Below, piece after piece: positions 45,179-56,279 of a stretch of 64,000 nt of DNA. A model generated the notes under the pieces. The model was not told the origin of the DNA. It did not search any database and saw only the letters and a program-made list of their open reading frames with translations. The stretch covers positions 47,492,655 to 47,556,654 of the forward strand of contig OY720347.1 of assembly GCA_963082975.1 (NCBI GenBank), given 5' to 3'. Numbering within the stretch: the stretch's first letter is position 1; every line of letters begins with the position of its first letter. This stretch comes from Labia minor. Its lineage: Eukaryota; Arthropoda; Insecta; Dermaptera; Spongiphoridae. The position numbers and the translations under genes are program-made.

Positions 45179-45711
45179 TAATGACAATTCAAATTTCGCG
45201 CTCTGTTATAAGAAATTTGAAAGCAGATGGTTTCATGGTGTTGGTCACGATCACGCGAGTTCTATACTTTTTCCCCATCCCGCAAAAGTGCTCAACGCCG
45301 CTAAAGAAGTTTTCACTTCAAAAATTATTTAATATTTGGAAATATATCTGACTTATAGAAAAAATGAATATTAATTAAAGAAAGAAATAGTTTTTAAAAT
45401 ATCCTGAATAATATGTAACAATTTTCAAGATAGAAATTTATTACAATATTACAATTATTAACTGTTGCATCATTGCATCAATCTGATTAAAATGAATGGA
45501 ACTTCGGGTACTCAATAATAATAAATAAAATAATATTAATAAATATATTGAATAATATTTTATTGAAAAAATATTAAAACTTATAAAACTATCTAAAACT
45601 TTATTAATAAAAGAACAATGAATAAATAAATATAGAATAGTAATTTATTAAAAAGTAAACAATAGATAAAAAGAAAAAAAAATAACAAAATCATTATTTT
45701 CATTTTTAAAT

Positions 45712-45792
45712 AACGATTCACCCGGCGAGTTTCGAACCGACGAAATCCACTCGTTAAAACATCAGTCCAACCGCTGGACTATATGTATTTAG
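45712..45792 (-). repeat. tRNA-like (pol III box A + box B) segment
   Basis: On the minus strand TAGTCCAGCGGTTGGAC is a good box A with a perfect 4-bp D-stem (GTCC...GGAC), and 45 bases later GGTTCGAAACT matches box B. The acceptor and T-stems do not pair, so it is not a functional tRNA gene; it is a tRNA-derived SINE head or a tRNA pseudogene. Confidence 0.55.
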
Positions 45793-46050
45793 ATAAAAAA
45801 TTGTCATTTTTTTACTGTCTTAGCAGGCAGTATTAAAAATTTTGACGTTTTCCATATATAATTTTCAATTAAGAAATTAATAATGAAGCTGTATGTTTCA
45901 AGAGATATCATCAATAAAACTTAATTTTTCTTTATAAATACTATATCTAGTGTGAATTTGAAAAAAATCGTTAGAGCGGTTTTTGAGAACCAATATATAT
46001 AGATAAATACATATATACAATTTTAGCTAGCATAATAAGATAAGATATGG

Positions 46051-47871
46051 CAAATTCCATAAGTTTCTATTACATGGACAATTGGATATTTTCTCTCTGT
46101 GATTTCGAGGCTAACATAAAATTTCTTTTACCAAATTCAATTCAAACATCTCTCGGGGGTATTTCTGGGAAAAAAAATTCACATTCCTATTATTAAAGTG
46201 AGAAAAAACATGATTTTTTTATTGAAATCTTTTTGAATATTTTAATTTGTATTTTTTTTAGTCTTTATTTTAAAGAAACAGAATGAATGCTACATACACA
46301 TGAATGAAACTTGGTGGAGTGAAGAAAAATTTGCATTCGTGCTCTTTAATTATCTTTCATGAGTTAAAAAAAGTAATTAAAAGTAATATTAAATGTTTTT
46401 TATCTTACTAATACTAGTTCATTGTAAAAAGGGTAATAAAGTAAAATAAATACAAAGCCAGCAACCGTTTTAGAAGAATTCGTTTTGCAATTCTAATTTC
46501 AAAGCTAAAATATGTATATTTACATTTAATATATAAACTATTTGATTTATTCTTTTTCAATTATTATGATTTTATTTGAGATAGACAACACGAACAAATG
46601 AAATAAGAATATTAAAAGAGAAAGCAAATATTCGTTTTTTAAAATAACATAATATATACTTATATACTTATATATTGTATATATTATTATATAGGTAATA
46701 ATAATATATATACTTCAATAATATAAATTTTATACTTTAGTTATTTATAAATTTAATAATGTTTTTATTTCAAAATTGGAAGTTTACATAATTCTTTTTT
46801 ATTTCTTGTTTCAAATATATATGTTATGTATACTTTTTATCATTTACATGTTCTCATTTCACTCTTGATAGTATTCAAATTTTTTATAGCCTTCAAAAAA
46901 TCTTCAATATTTTGTGTTTTTATCTATTTCTTGTGTTTCTTCTTGATTTTTTTCTATATTATTATTTTTTTTTTTTGTTTATAACCTACTTAATGTATTC
47001 CATCTCTTTTTGAATAATTAACTTTCAATTTTTATATTTTTAAAACTTTTGCTTTGAAAGGAATATCTTTCATTTTCATTCTTTATACAAAATTAATTAA
47101 TGTATAGTTGTTATCAGATTTAATTTTTAATTATGAATGAAATTGTTCTGAACTAATATAAGATATTATTCTGTTAAATCAACGATTTGGGATTTTCTTT
47201 TGATTTTGAAAAGTGTGAAAATTAAATATCGATAGATCCTAATGGGAAAATGGGTTCCCTGGGAAATAGACCTCCCTAAGGAAAAACAAATTGCCACTTT
47301 TATCATTTAGATTAGCTTCTATTTCGAGTGAAATTCATTTTTTTATTCATTTACATAGATTTTTATTTACCATGTAAGATATATTTTTTTCAATTTTAAT
47401 TGATTTTCAAACTAATATTTTCATATAAATAAATTGCATATTACTCAATATTATATATATTTATTTGATTATTATTCCATTAGATCGAGTGAATCGATAT
47501 TTTGGACCATGAACACTTTCAGATCATATCAGAATTATTTAATATCAAGGAAGGATTTTTATTTGCTAATTTATTAAAAGATAATCAAATAATAAATAAA
47601 TTAATCCTATTGGAGCGGCTGTAAAGCGACCACCCCGAAAGATCTAAAATAAATACTAAAACTAATGACTATACCAACATGGAAATCACTGGAATGTCAA
47701 ATTACCCTACATTACTCGTAAAGCTTATTTCTTTTATTTATAAATCTAATCTAAAGAGTATAAAAGCAACATGGAAATCATCTTGAATAATTCAAGTCAA
47801 TAAAAAAATTCATAAAAAATATCATTTCATTCATATCATTTTGTTCTAAATTGAAAGATAAAACTACATAC
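46051..47871. other. AT-rich unannotated DNA
   Basis: About 1.8 kb of AT-rich sequence leading to the LTR element. Slightly more complex patches at 47220-47290 and 47480-47660. No genes or termini recognised. Confidence 0.4.
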
Positions 47872-48733
47872 TGTAAGGAGGACCGTTTCAAGTTGGGGTC
47901 ACTTTGTAGACGATCCTCTTACGTTGTGTGCCAATTTATAAGGGGATCTAAGTATGAGGCACTTGTAATGACCCACGATGACCGTGAATTGTTAATTATG
48001 TTAAGTTAATGATGGGCGCCAACTTTGGATATCCCAAAGTATAAAAGAGTGTTGAAAAATTAAGGGAAAAGGGAAAACACAATAATAATGTTCACATTAA
48101 TTTACTTTAATTAACTAGATAAAAATTAACAAATTAAATATACAAATTTTAAATAGAAAAATAAGAAAATGTAATTCACTATTGTCACTGGAATTAGCAG
48201 AAATAATTATCACAGGGGGTGATGATAAGGATTATACACAAATAATTATATCACGGGACGTGATAAGTATAGGTTATATCAGGATGATATCACTTGTTCG
48301 ACTGTATCACAGGGTGTGATAAAAATGATTATATACAAAATAATTATATCACGGGACGTGATAAATACCAGGTCATATCGGGATGATATCACTAGTTAAA
48401 CTGTATCACAGGGTGTGATAATAAAAATGATTATATACAAAATAATTATATCACGGGACGTGATAAATACAGGTCATATCAGGATGATATCTCACTAGTT
48501 CCACTGTCCATTCTCAACTGTCTAAAAATATTACAACTTGGAGGGATGATTCCTCCCCTTAAGTGAAATATAATATCTATATATATATATTACATTTTAA
48601 GAATAATGCGACCAAATAACTTTGTTAATAAAATAGGGGAATAGAAAAACAAAATAAACTAAAAAATAGATAAACAAAATAAAATGTATAATAAAAAAAA
48701 ATAACTAAGAATATAAATACTTTGTCCGTTACA
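47872..48733 (-). repeat. 3' LTR
   Basis: The LTR contains three ~100-bp tandem units (about 48203-48500), each with imperfect palindromes such as ATCACGGGACGTGAT and TATCACAGGGTGTGATA. Close to its 5' genomic edge it has 'gttggggtcactttgtag', a relative of the primer-site-like module outside the other LTR. Confidence 0.9.
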
Positions 48734-48745
48734 TCCTCCCCCTCT
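48734..48745 (-). other. Polypurine tract of the LTR element
   Basis: On the minus strand AGAGGGGGAGGA directly precedes the 3' LTR, the expected place for the plus-strand primer of reverse transcription. Confidence 0.8.
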
Positions 48746-48777
48746 GATTCCGAGGTCTTTTGATTGAGGGATCAGCC

Positions 48778-50694
48778 CTAGGAACGGGCAATTTTTGGCC
48801 TTCCTCGCTTACGTAGAGGAACTACTGGAGTAGAACGCGTGTCGTGGCTTAGACGCAATGCTGATGTATGAGGGGGAACAAGTCCTTGAGTAAATAAATG
48901 TTTTTGAGTTTGTGGTGGCTCCATAACTCCTGGTGGGCCCCGATGGGATCTCGGAGACCCCACCAGCTGTCTATATCGGACAGCAGGATCTTCTTTGCTG
49001 ACTTTGGTACCGTCCATGGTTTCGACAGCCCTTTGCAGCGCATTCAAACAACCGCTTGTGTTTATATGATGTTCAGCGTAAGGAGTTGGCTCTCCCCCTG
49101 GTTGAAAGACAGTTTCATGTTCTTTTAATAAATGGGCAAGTTTTATGTTCTGTTCCTCAGTTAGCTGAATAGTGTTTTCAACAACAGTATTATTTTCTTC
49201 AGTGGTGCAGAGATTTTCTCGAATAAATTTGTATTTTCTCTTAGGATAATTATGAAAATACCAGCGATTGTTTCGCATATCTAATACTAAACCTGCTTTT
49301 CTGAGGAAGTCAAGACCTAATAGTGATCTGTTTCCACTAACATTGGGTAGGAATATCATTTCTATATGTATTATTTGATTTTTGATTTTTACAGGAACTG
49401 TAGCTAATAACACGGAATGTATACGCTTTTTCCCGTCAGCTAGAGTTAAGGAAAGTTTTTCTACTTTAAAATGTTCTCCTCGTTGTCTTAAATAGCTGAG
49501 AAGACGCTGACCGCCAATAGAGCGAGTGGCCCCGCTGTCAACGCAAATAGAACCAGAAGCTTCATAGATGGAGGCTTCTATTAGAGCGAGTTTAGTATCT
49601 CTATCTGTAGTAACGTCACACTGTAAGGCTTGTGCGTTGGTAATTTCCTGCTTTGGATTGCAAGTTGGACACCTTGGTTTGGTGACACCTGGAGTTCCGC
49701 AGCCGTAGCAACGAATTATTGAAGAGTCAGTCTCTTCTTTTTGTTTTTCACGAGGTTGTGAGTTTCTAAGGGGTTTCCGATCATAATATTTCGATTTAGG
49801 AGGTTCGATAGATTTATTTGAAGTAATTGTTTTTGAAAATGGGGCCCTTAAGTTATCATAGGAGTCGAATTTTTCTGCGAGATCGAGGGGATCTACCAGT
49901 GTTTCCCAAGAGTCGAGGAAGTGATCTTTGCATTCGGATGAACACTTTCTCTTCATTTGATCAGCTAGGATCAAATTTTTAAGTTGATCAAAATTTTCAA
50001 TTTTTAGATCGGATAGCCAGGCTTCTAGATAACCGCGTAGATTGAAGTAAAAATCTTTCCAAGTGTTTTCCGATGTCTTCTTGGAGGTGGAGAAAAGTTT
50101 TCTTATTTTATCCGTAGTTAATTTAAATCGGTGAAGTAGGAGCTTCTTAATATGTTGATAGTCTTGGGCGACTTCATTTGGTTCTCTAATTATTAGAGTG
50201 GTAATATCTGTGGGTAAGACCGAAATAAGATAAGTGACCCATGCATCCTCAGATATGCCAAGAAAATTCATTTGTCTTTCGAAAAGACGCAGATACGTAT
50301 TAATATCGTCATCGTTAATTTTAAATAGAGGTAAGAATTTCAATATATCTACTTTCGGTTGAAGTGGGGTTGGTGATTCTACCTGGTTCACTACGGTTTG
50401 AATTCGGAGTTTCTCTAGTTCAAATTGTCTTTCCTTCTCCTTTTCTTCTCTTTCATCTTTCTCCCTTTCCCTCTCTCTTTCTTCTTTCTCCCTTTCCCTC
50501 TCTCTTTCTTCTTTTTCCTTCCTATCCTCTATGATGGTCATAAGTAATTCCCGTGTAAGGTCTTCATCATAATCAGGCAATGACGTGATGTCATTTTTTA
50601 TATCGATCCTACGAGAATCTAAATTCATAACTATTCCTAATTCCTGTGCTAAAAGGATAAGATCCTCCTTTTTCCCTTTGCCGAAAAATGACAT
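48778..50694 (-). CDS. Gag-protease polyprotein fused to a Pol C-terminal tail
   Basis: 638 codons, uninterrupted. Residues 55-98 form a highly charged E/R/K coiled coil. 110-290 resembles the capsid-like Gag of arthropod Ty3/gypsy elements (NTYLRLFERQ, then FYFNLRGYLEAWL). A C-x2-C-x9-C-x2-C cluster at 329-345 is a likely zinc site for RNA binding, not a classical CCHC knuckle. The retropepsin has DSGAT (catalytic D386) and LLGLDFLRKAGL (458-469). LTEEQNIKLAHLLKEHETVF then PGGEPTPYAEHHIN is the usual entry into reverse transcriptase. At about residue 547 the text jumps to a basic, proline-rich tail ending VVPLRKRGRPK, like a Pol C-terminus after integrase. The RT-to-integrase section was lost in frame. 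A start at 50694 fits the open frame and the Gag N-terminus. Confidence 0.85.
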   Translation of the reverse strand: MSFFGKGKKEDLILLAQELGIVMNLDSRRIDIKNDITSLPDYDEDLTRELLMTIIEDRKEKEEREREREKEEREREREKDEREEKEKERQFELEKLRIQTVVNQVESPTPLQPKVDILKFLPLFKINDDDINTYLRLFERQMNFLGISEDAWVTYLISVLPTDITTLIIREPNEVAQDYQHIKKLLLHRFKLTTDKIRKLFSTSKKTSENTWKDFYFNLRGYLEAWLSDLKIENFDQLKNLILADQMKRKCSSECKDHFLDSWETLVDPLDLAEKFDSYDNLRAPFSKTITSNKSIEPPKSKYYDRKPLRNSQPREKQKEETDSSIIRCYGCGTPGVTKPRCPTCNPKQEITNAQALQCDVTTDRDTKLALIEASIYEASGSICVDSGATRSIGGQRLLSYLRQRGEHFKVEKLSLTLADGKKRIHSVLLATVPVKIKNQIIHIEMIFLPNVSGNRSLLGLDFLRKAGLVLDMRNNRWYFHNYPKRKYKFIRENLCTTEENNTVVENTIQLTEEQNIKLAHLLKEHETVFQPGGEPTPYAEHHINTSGCLNALQRAVETMDGTKVSKEDPAVRYRQLVGSPRSHRGPPGVMEPPQTQKHLFTQGLVPPHTSALRLSHDTRSTPVVPLRKRGRPKIARS

Positions 50695-51356
50695 TTTTAA
50701 TAGGATAATTAAATTTAATGTTAACCAAAGAGAAAAAAAAATTAATTAATTAATCAAAATTAAAAGTTATTTAGTCGCGTACAATTGAATTATACAATGT
50801 TTAATTATAAAATAAGATAATTGTAATATAATTTAAAATATGTAAAAAGTATTTAAATATTTGAAAATATAGTGATATTTTATCAATTTTATTAATTCAT
50901 TAATTTAAATATAATGTAGTAGAATAAAATTTAAAAATTAAAAAAAAATTACAAATTAAACATATAAATTAATTAATTATAACTAATAATAATATTAATA
51001 TATTCAAACTATTTTTATTGAATTAGAATTAAATAGATAAATATTCTATTTGTTAGATAAATGTGAAAATTAAAAATAAAAAAAATAATTAACAAGTGTT
51101 AAATATATTATTATAATAGACAAGGAGATATGATTTATTTAAATTTAAAGTATAAAAGTAAAAGTTTTAAATTTCTATTTTATTAATTAAATATTAAATT
51201 GTACTATAAGTCCGTTGAGATGAAAAAAATGATGATACTGCTCACCAAAGATGAATAATGTACTTTTCTCAGGAGCCGTGGTGTACTAATCGGGCCTCAG
51301 GTTGGGCTGCCACTTTGTAAGGATGACTAATCGAGCCAAACGTTGGGCTGCCACTT
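50695..51356 (-). other. Leader of the LTR element with triplicated primer-site-like module
   Basis: AT-rich leader between the 5' LTR and gag. Next to the LTR, the minus strand reads ACAAAGTGGCAGCCCAAC twice at about 40-base spacing (starting near 51360 and 51320). A third related copy, ACAAAGTGACCCCAAC, lies inside the LTR edge (about 51395). TGGCAGCCCAAC, 3 bases after the LTR, is at the normal place of a tRNA primer-binding site, but I cannot name the tRNA. Confidence 0.6.
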
Positions 51357-52219
51357 TGTAAGGAGGACCGTTTCAAGTTGGGGTCACTTTGTAGACGATC
51401 CTCTTACGTTGTGTGCCAATTTATAAGGGGATCTAAGTATGAGGCACTTGTAATGACCCACGATGACCGTGAATTGTTAATTATGTTAAGTTAATGATGG
51501 GCGCCAACTTTGGATATCCCAAAGTATAAAAGAGTGTTGAAAAATTAAGGGAAAAGGGAAAACACAATAATAATGTTCACATTAATTTACTTTAATTAAC
51601 TAGATAAAAATTAACAAATTAAATATACAAATTTTAAATAGAAAAATAAGAAAATGTAATTCACTATTGTCACTGGAATTAGCAGAAATAATTATCACAG
51701 GGGGTGATGATAAGGATTATACACAAATAATTATATCACGGGACGTGATAAGTATAGGTTATATCAGGATGATATCACTTGTTCGACTGTATCACAGGGT
51801 GTGATAAAAATGATTATATACAAAATAATTATATCACGGGACGTGATAAATACCAGGTCATATCGGGATGATATCACTAGTTAAACTGTATCACAGGGTG
51901 TGATAATAAAAATGATTATATACAAAATAATTATATCACGGGACGTGATAAATACAGGTCATATCAGGATGATATCTCACTAGTTCCACTGTCCATTCTC
52001 AACTGTCTAAAAATATTACAACTTGGAGGGATGATTCCTCCCCTTAAGTGAAATATAATATCTATATATATATATTACATTTTAAGAATAATGCGACCAA
52101 ATAACTTTGTTAATAAAATAGGGGAATAGAAAAAACAAAATAAACTAAAAAATAGATAAACAAAATAAAATGTATAATAAAAAAAAATAACTAAGAATAT
52201 AAATACTTTGTCCGTTACA
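51357..52219 (-). repeat. 5' LTR
   Basis: Essentially identical to the LTR at 47872-48733, with one extra A in the run near 52130. It carries the same three palindromic tandem units (about 51688-51985) and, being upstream of gag on the minus strand, should hold the promoter. The short ORF at 52075-52260 overlaps its edge and is not a gene. Confidence 0.9.
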
Positions 52220-52223
52220 ATAC

Positions 52224-53315
52224 TAATATATATATATACTAAGACATTATTACTACTCATTTTTTCTTAGTGAATTGAGAACAAGTAAATTAGATTTAAT
52301 AAATAATAAGCAAAGTTTAAGCCATTATTAGATAAATATAGTGTTTAACAAATCGGTCACTCCATTCAACAAGCTCATAACTCAAAATAGGGTATTTTCC
52401 AGGTGATCAAATTTAAAGTTTCTTAGTGGAACAAATATAGTAAATTAAAGTTAGAACTTCTCATTTCCTATAAACAGTACCCTTTAAAATGATGTTAAAA
52501 CTGTTTCATTCTTGGTCCTACCTAAATTTAAAGCCTATTTATTTATTTTTTATTACTTATACTTTCTTTTCTTAAAATAACAAGTAAATAATCATAAAAC
52601 CCAATGATTTTTTATGTATGACATTGAAATGAGTGGGTGATATGTTGTAATTTTATATATGGTAATAATATTGTTTTAATTAATATAATAATTAAGGGGA
52701 ATCTATTTTAACAAGGATGGATTGACGTAAGCGAACTATGTATCGATTGAGCTAATAAGGAATGTATGAACAGCGGTTACATCGGTTATGATGAGCTCCA
52801 ATCATCCACTTGATAACATTAATTAAGACACATCCTTTAGCATCGTATAAGAAATTATATTGCTATCAAACAAAATTATATGTTTTATTTAATTATAATA
52901 AATTAATTTGCTTAGTAAAAAGACAAAGCACAAAAGGATGGGGTTAACATAAAAAAGATTTTTGGAAAGAAGCCTGTGATCTAAAATATGAAATATAAAT
53001 ATAAAAAAAATTTATAAAATGACATTTTTCCAATGGACTAAAAACAATAAAATAACTTTTCTATAAGCCTGACAAAGTTTATGGATGAATTGCTTCATAT
53101 TCAACTAAAAACGTTCTTCTAAAATTGATTTTATGTATTTATGTTAAGTAAATGTTATTATTGAATAATAATTATTATATTATATTTATAAATAAATAAT
53201 TTTTATTAATATAAGATTTTATAAATGCATATAGAATAATGTACTCATATTGTCTTCATAAAAAAAGGTCATTCTTTTATTGTTTTTTTTCTCTCGGGGA
53301 TATATATAAATATAT

Positions 53316-53353
<38 letters not shown>

Positions 53354-53983
53354 CCATATATATAGATAAAAGGACCTTTTCTCTATGCCATTTGAGGGGA
53401 AGACCACCCCTACTTCATCGACGCTAGTGCTGATTAATAAGAATTCATCATTAATTTTGATGCTATGAAATATTTTTAAATACGTTCAAAATGAAAATCT
53501 ATCCTGAAATCAATATTTATGCTTCAGAATCCGTTGAAAAAAAATTGATCGGATCAATACAAAAGTAGTTAGTTAATAAAAGTAATTAATCGCTAATTAA
53601 TTACAATTAATTAATTATAATTAAATTATATTTCTTCTATACCTTCTAGGGATCGATTGAAATATCTATAAAAATTTTCAAAAGTCTATCTCAATAAAAT
53701 GTCGATGAAAAATCGATTTCAATGTGTCAAAAAAGCGAACAGACAGAGAGACAGACGCCAAGTGAAGTTAAGAAAGACGTTATAAAAAGAGAGTAAGATT
53801 CACAGGTAAAAAAGATCTCCCGTGCTTGTAAATAATGGAATTGAAAAGTTAAATAAAATTGATTGAAATTAAATTAAAATGAATTAATACTTTACCGTAT
53901 GTGTCGCCAGCAATATTTTTTAGAAAATATGCAAGCTATAAAAAATTATGATTGCATAAAGCCATCGGACTTCAACAAAAAAT
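52224..53983. other. AT-rich unannotated DNA with a TA microsatellite
   Basis: AT-rich. A (TA)n tract at about 53320-53348 generates repetitive IYIYIY ORFs on both strands. A 'gaacagacagagagacagac' repeat fragment at about 53735-53755 resembles that at 38820-38840. Nothing else. Confidence 0.4.
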
Positions 53984-54535
53984 AAGTTGACCTGTGGCCA
54001 GGTCCGAACCGACCGACGGTTTGAAGTAAATTAATTTCCAGCTACAGAAACAATTTCAAATAATTTTAATATATCTATTAATGTATTAAAAAATAGATAT
54101 GGATACATAAATAATAAATATAAACATTTTTAATTTTATTTTATTTATAATATATATGCAAGACCAGGCTGTGACGTCATGAATGGCTGGATGACATCAT
54201 ATAATTTTAAATCAAGAAAAAACTAATAAATTTGATTTTTCTCGAGGATAAAACCAATACAAAGTGCATGATTCGTGGTGATATGTAAAAAATCTCCTCA
54301 TGTTAAATTTGGTGTGAAAATAACCCTTCCCTTCCTTTCGTCGATCGCTAATTCTACCACTTCCAGTTTCCGGATTTGCACCAAAAGTTGATCAATTCAT
54401 CATGCTAAAAATACTTTTTTTGGTTAAGAAAATTAATGATTCGTGGAGATATGTAAAAATCTCCACATGTGAAATTTGGTGTGAAAACAATACCTCCCTT
54501 ACTATCGTCGGTCGGTAAAAATTGAAGGGACCCAA
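53984..54535. mobile_element. Foldback MITE relative, rearranged
   Basis: It starts AAGTTGACCTGTGGCCAGGT and then follows the left arm of the element at 41481-42150 ('aatttccagctacagaaac', 'gaggataaaaccaatacaaa', 'gtgaaaataacccttccctt'), including the text that in that copy lies in the loop. It has 'gtgacgtcatgaatggctgg', which the other copy shows only in its right arm. The second half is a partial direct repeat (about 54428-54535), not an inverted arm, so the hairpin has been lost. Confidence 0.7.
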
Positions 54536-56271
54536 CTAACAATAATATTTATTATATAATTTATCCAAAATGAAACTTGTAAAGAATTAAAATAATAAAA
54601 CAATTGTTGTTGGTTTTAAGATAACAAAACAAACAATTTATTAAAAAAATAACATACAGCAAAATAGTAATATTAAAAAGGTACGAAGAATGAATTGTAA
54701 TAATGATTTATGATATGAGCAATTTGAGCAAAGAGAAATTTCTGGTGGTAAAAAACAATATCTCCGTGAAATGTAATGATTGACAAATTTTAATGATGAG
54801 ATCGGATTTGTTTAATAAATTGAAAAGCAAAATAATATTAGCAAATAAGCCCTTTGTATATTCAATCTAATTTTAGATTTACTTATACAGAAATTCATTT
54901 TAGAATAAAATTAATTCCAAAAATTATAGCCACGAAACTAAGTCTTGTGATTAATGCTATAATATACTCCCATATAAAGATTTGAAGGAGGCCCTCTTGT
55001 TAACCCAAAGGAGGTTCATGCAAGAAACCACCATTTCATGCCCTGAGCAGAATTATAAAAATTAGGAGTGAGAGTTTTATTCAAAAATATCAACCCCCCC
55101 CCCCTCCTCTGCCTGAAAGTTCGCTTTGCTTTTAAAGGAAAGTTATATTATTATTAATTAAGTTTTATACATAATTAATTTTAAAATAAAAATATATAAA
55201 ACCAAAAGAGTGCTAAGTTTGAAATTTGCCAAAAATTGTTTGCACCTATTTATATTCTACTTATTATTGTTTTTAATATAATAAAAAAAATATATATTTA
55301 TTGTAGAGTGTAAGAAAAACAGACAAAATATATAAGTAAATTAAAGTTGTATTAAAAATGATTATATGTAATTAATTATAAATATATATAATTAAAATGA
55401 TAAATGATCTAGAAAAAAATTCATAATGAAATGCTTTTTTTTAAGGTACAAGGAAGGTTACTAATTGAAAAAAATGTAGAGTGATATAAGCTAGATGATT
55501 CTCTGCATGAGATTAATTTTCTTCCCTCCCTGTTCTGATGGGGAGAATATTTCATTTTAATTGTAAGGGCTAATCGTTTAATTACTGTAAAGAATTTGCA
55601 AAAGATAGGAAGGAAAATTCCAGAACTGGAATTTCATCATGATGGTTGCTAATGATAACGATAGGCATAAACATAGTGAAATAAAGGGGAGAGGGAAGAG
55701 GTGGTCGTAAATTAGGTTTCATTCATGGATAATCAATTGTAAGCATCGAATAAAATTTAACTATGAAGTGAATAGTACTCAAAGAAAAAAAAATGGATGA
55801 TGTATTTCGAGTTTAGTCTTATATGTGAAGATCAATGTTTGTTTGCTTTGTTTTTTTTTTCTTTTGTTTTGTTTTATTTTCACTTCACAAGCACAAATGT
55901 CATCTAATGACAATATAAAAATAATATATAAGCATCTAACATTAATCTTTCATATATTTATTTTTTATCTTTCCCTTACTTGTCCAAAAGAATGTTGTTT
56001 TTAATAGAAAGTTTTCTAAAATAATAAGAATCCAACAAGTATATACTAAGAGAGATCTATTTCGAATCAAAAATACAATCAGAGATAAAATAATTTTAAT
56101 TTTGAAAAAACAAAAATATTATTGGATTATGTTGTTGTTGTTGCTATTACCAATAGATATTGATAATTTTCAATCAATTGAACAATATAATTCAAAAATG
56201 ATTTTTTCTTTTTTTTTTTTTGAGATTGATTCGAGTGTTTAGCAGAGGTCTGCAAACTTTCCAGCTTAAGG
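54536..56271. other. AT-rich unannotated DNA
   Basis: AT-rich with more complex patches at 54950-55140 (including a C-run at 55096-55105) and 55490-55720. No coding potential. A hAT-like end motif CAGAGGTCTGCAAACTTT near 56243 has no partner in the window. Confidence 0.4.
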
Positions 56272-56279
56272 GTCTAAAT

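Larger units (their letters stand above)
44452..46050 (+). repeat. CCGAGC-hairpin repeat family, long copy
   Basis: It begins GTACCGGGACCCCGAGCCTC with a perfect hairpin CCGAGC-CTCG-GCTCGG (44465-44480), followed by a second GAGCTCTCGCTC motif and 'gcatcaatctgattaaaa'. The end module 'ttttagctagcataataaga' (about 46023-46042) also occurs at 58408-58430 next to further copies. If 44452 and about 46050 are the true limits, the copy is about 1.6 kb and includes a perfect-looking 65-bp palindrome (45020-45178) and a tRNA-like segment (45715-45790). No coding frame. Family unknown; a Helitron/Helentron-type element is possible. Confidence 0.45.
47868..52223 (-). mobile_element. LTR retrotransposon, gag-protease only (non-autonomous)
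   Basis: Two LTRs of 862 and 863 bp (47872-48733 and 51357-52219), differing by eye in one A of a poly-A run, enclose a 2.6-kb interior. The LTRs start TGTAAG and end TTACA (TG...CA). The 4-bp duplication ATAC flanks the element (47868-47871; 52220-52223), as for Ty3/gypsy-like integrases. The element is on the minus strand. A polypurine tract AGAGGGGGAGGA lies against the 3' LTR (48734-48745). The interior encodes Gag and protease but no reverse transcriptase, RNase H or integrase. Near-identical LTRs mean recent insertion or gene conversion; movement would need enzymes from a relative. Confidence 0.92.

Noticed and set aside
45712..45792. Functional tRNA gene
   Set aside because: Box A and box B are good but the acceptor and T-stems do not pair.
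48203..48500. CRISPR-like regularly spaced repeats
   Set aside because: Only three ~100-bp units, duplicated in both LTRs of a retrotransposon in a eukaryotic genome; no spacers and no cas genes.
53219..53427. IYIYIY-rich ORFs on both strands
   Set aside because: Direct translation of a (TA)n microsatellite.
56240..56262. A further hAT end (CAGAGGTCTGCAAACTTT)
   Set aside because: No matching opposite end or target duplication was found in the window.
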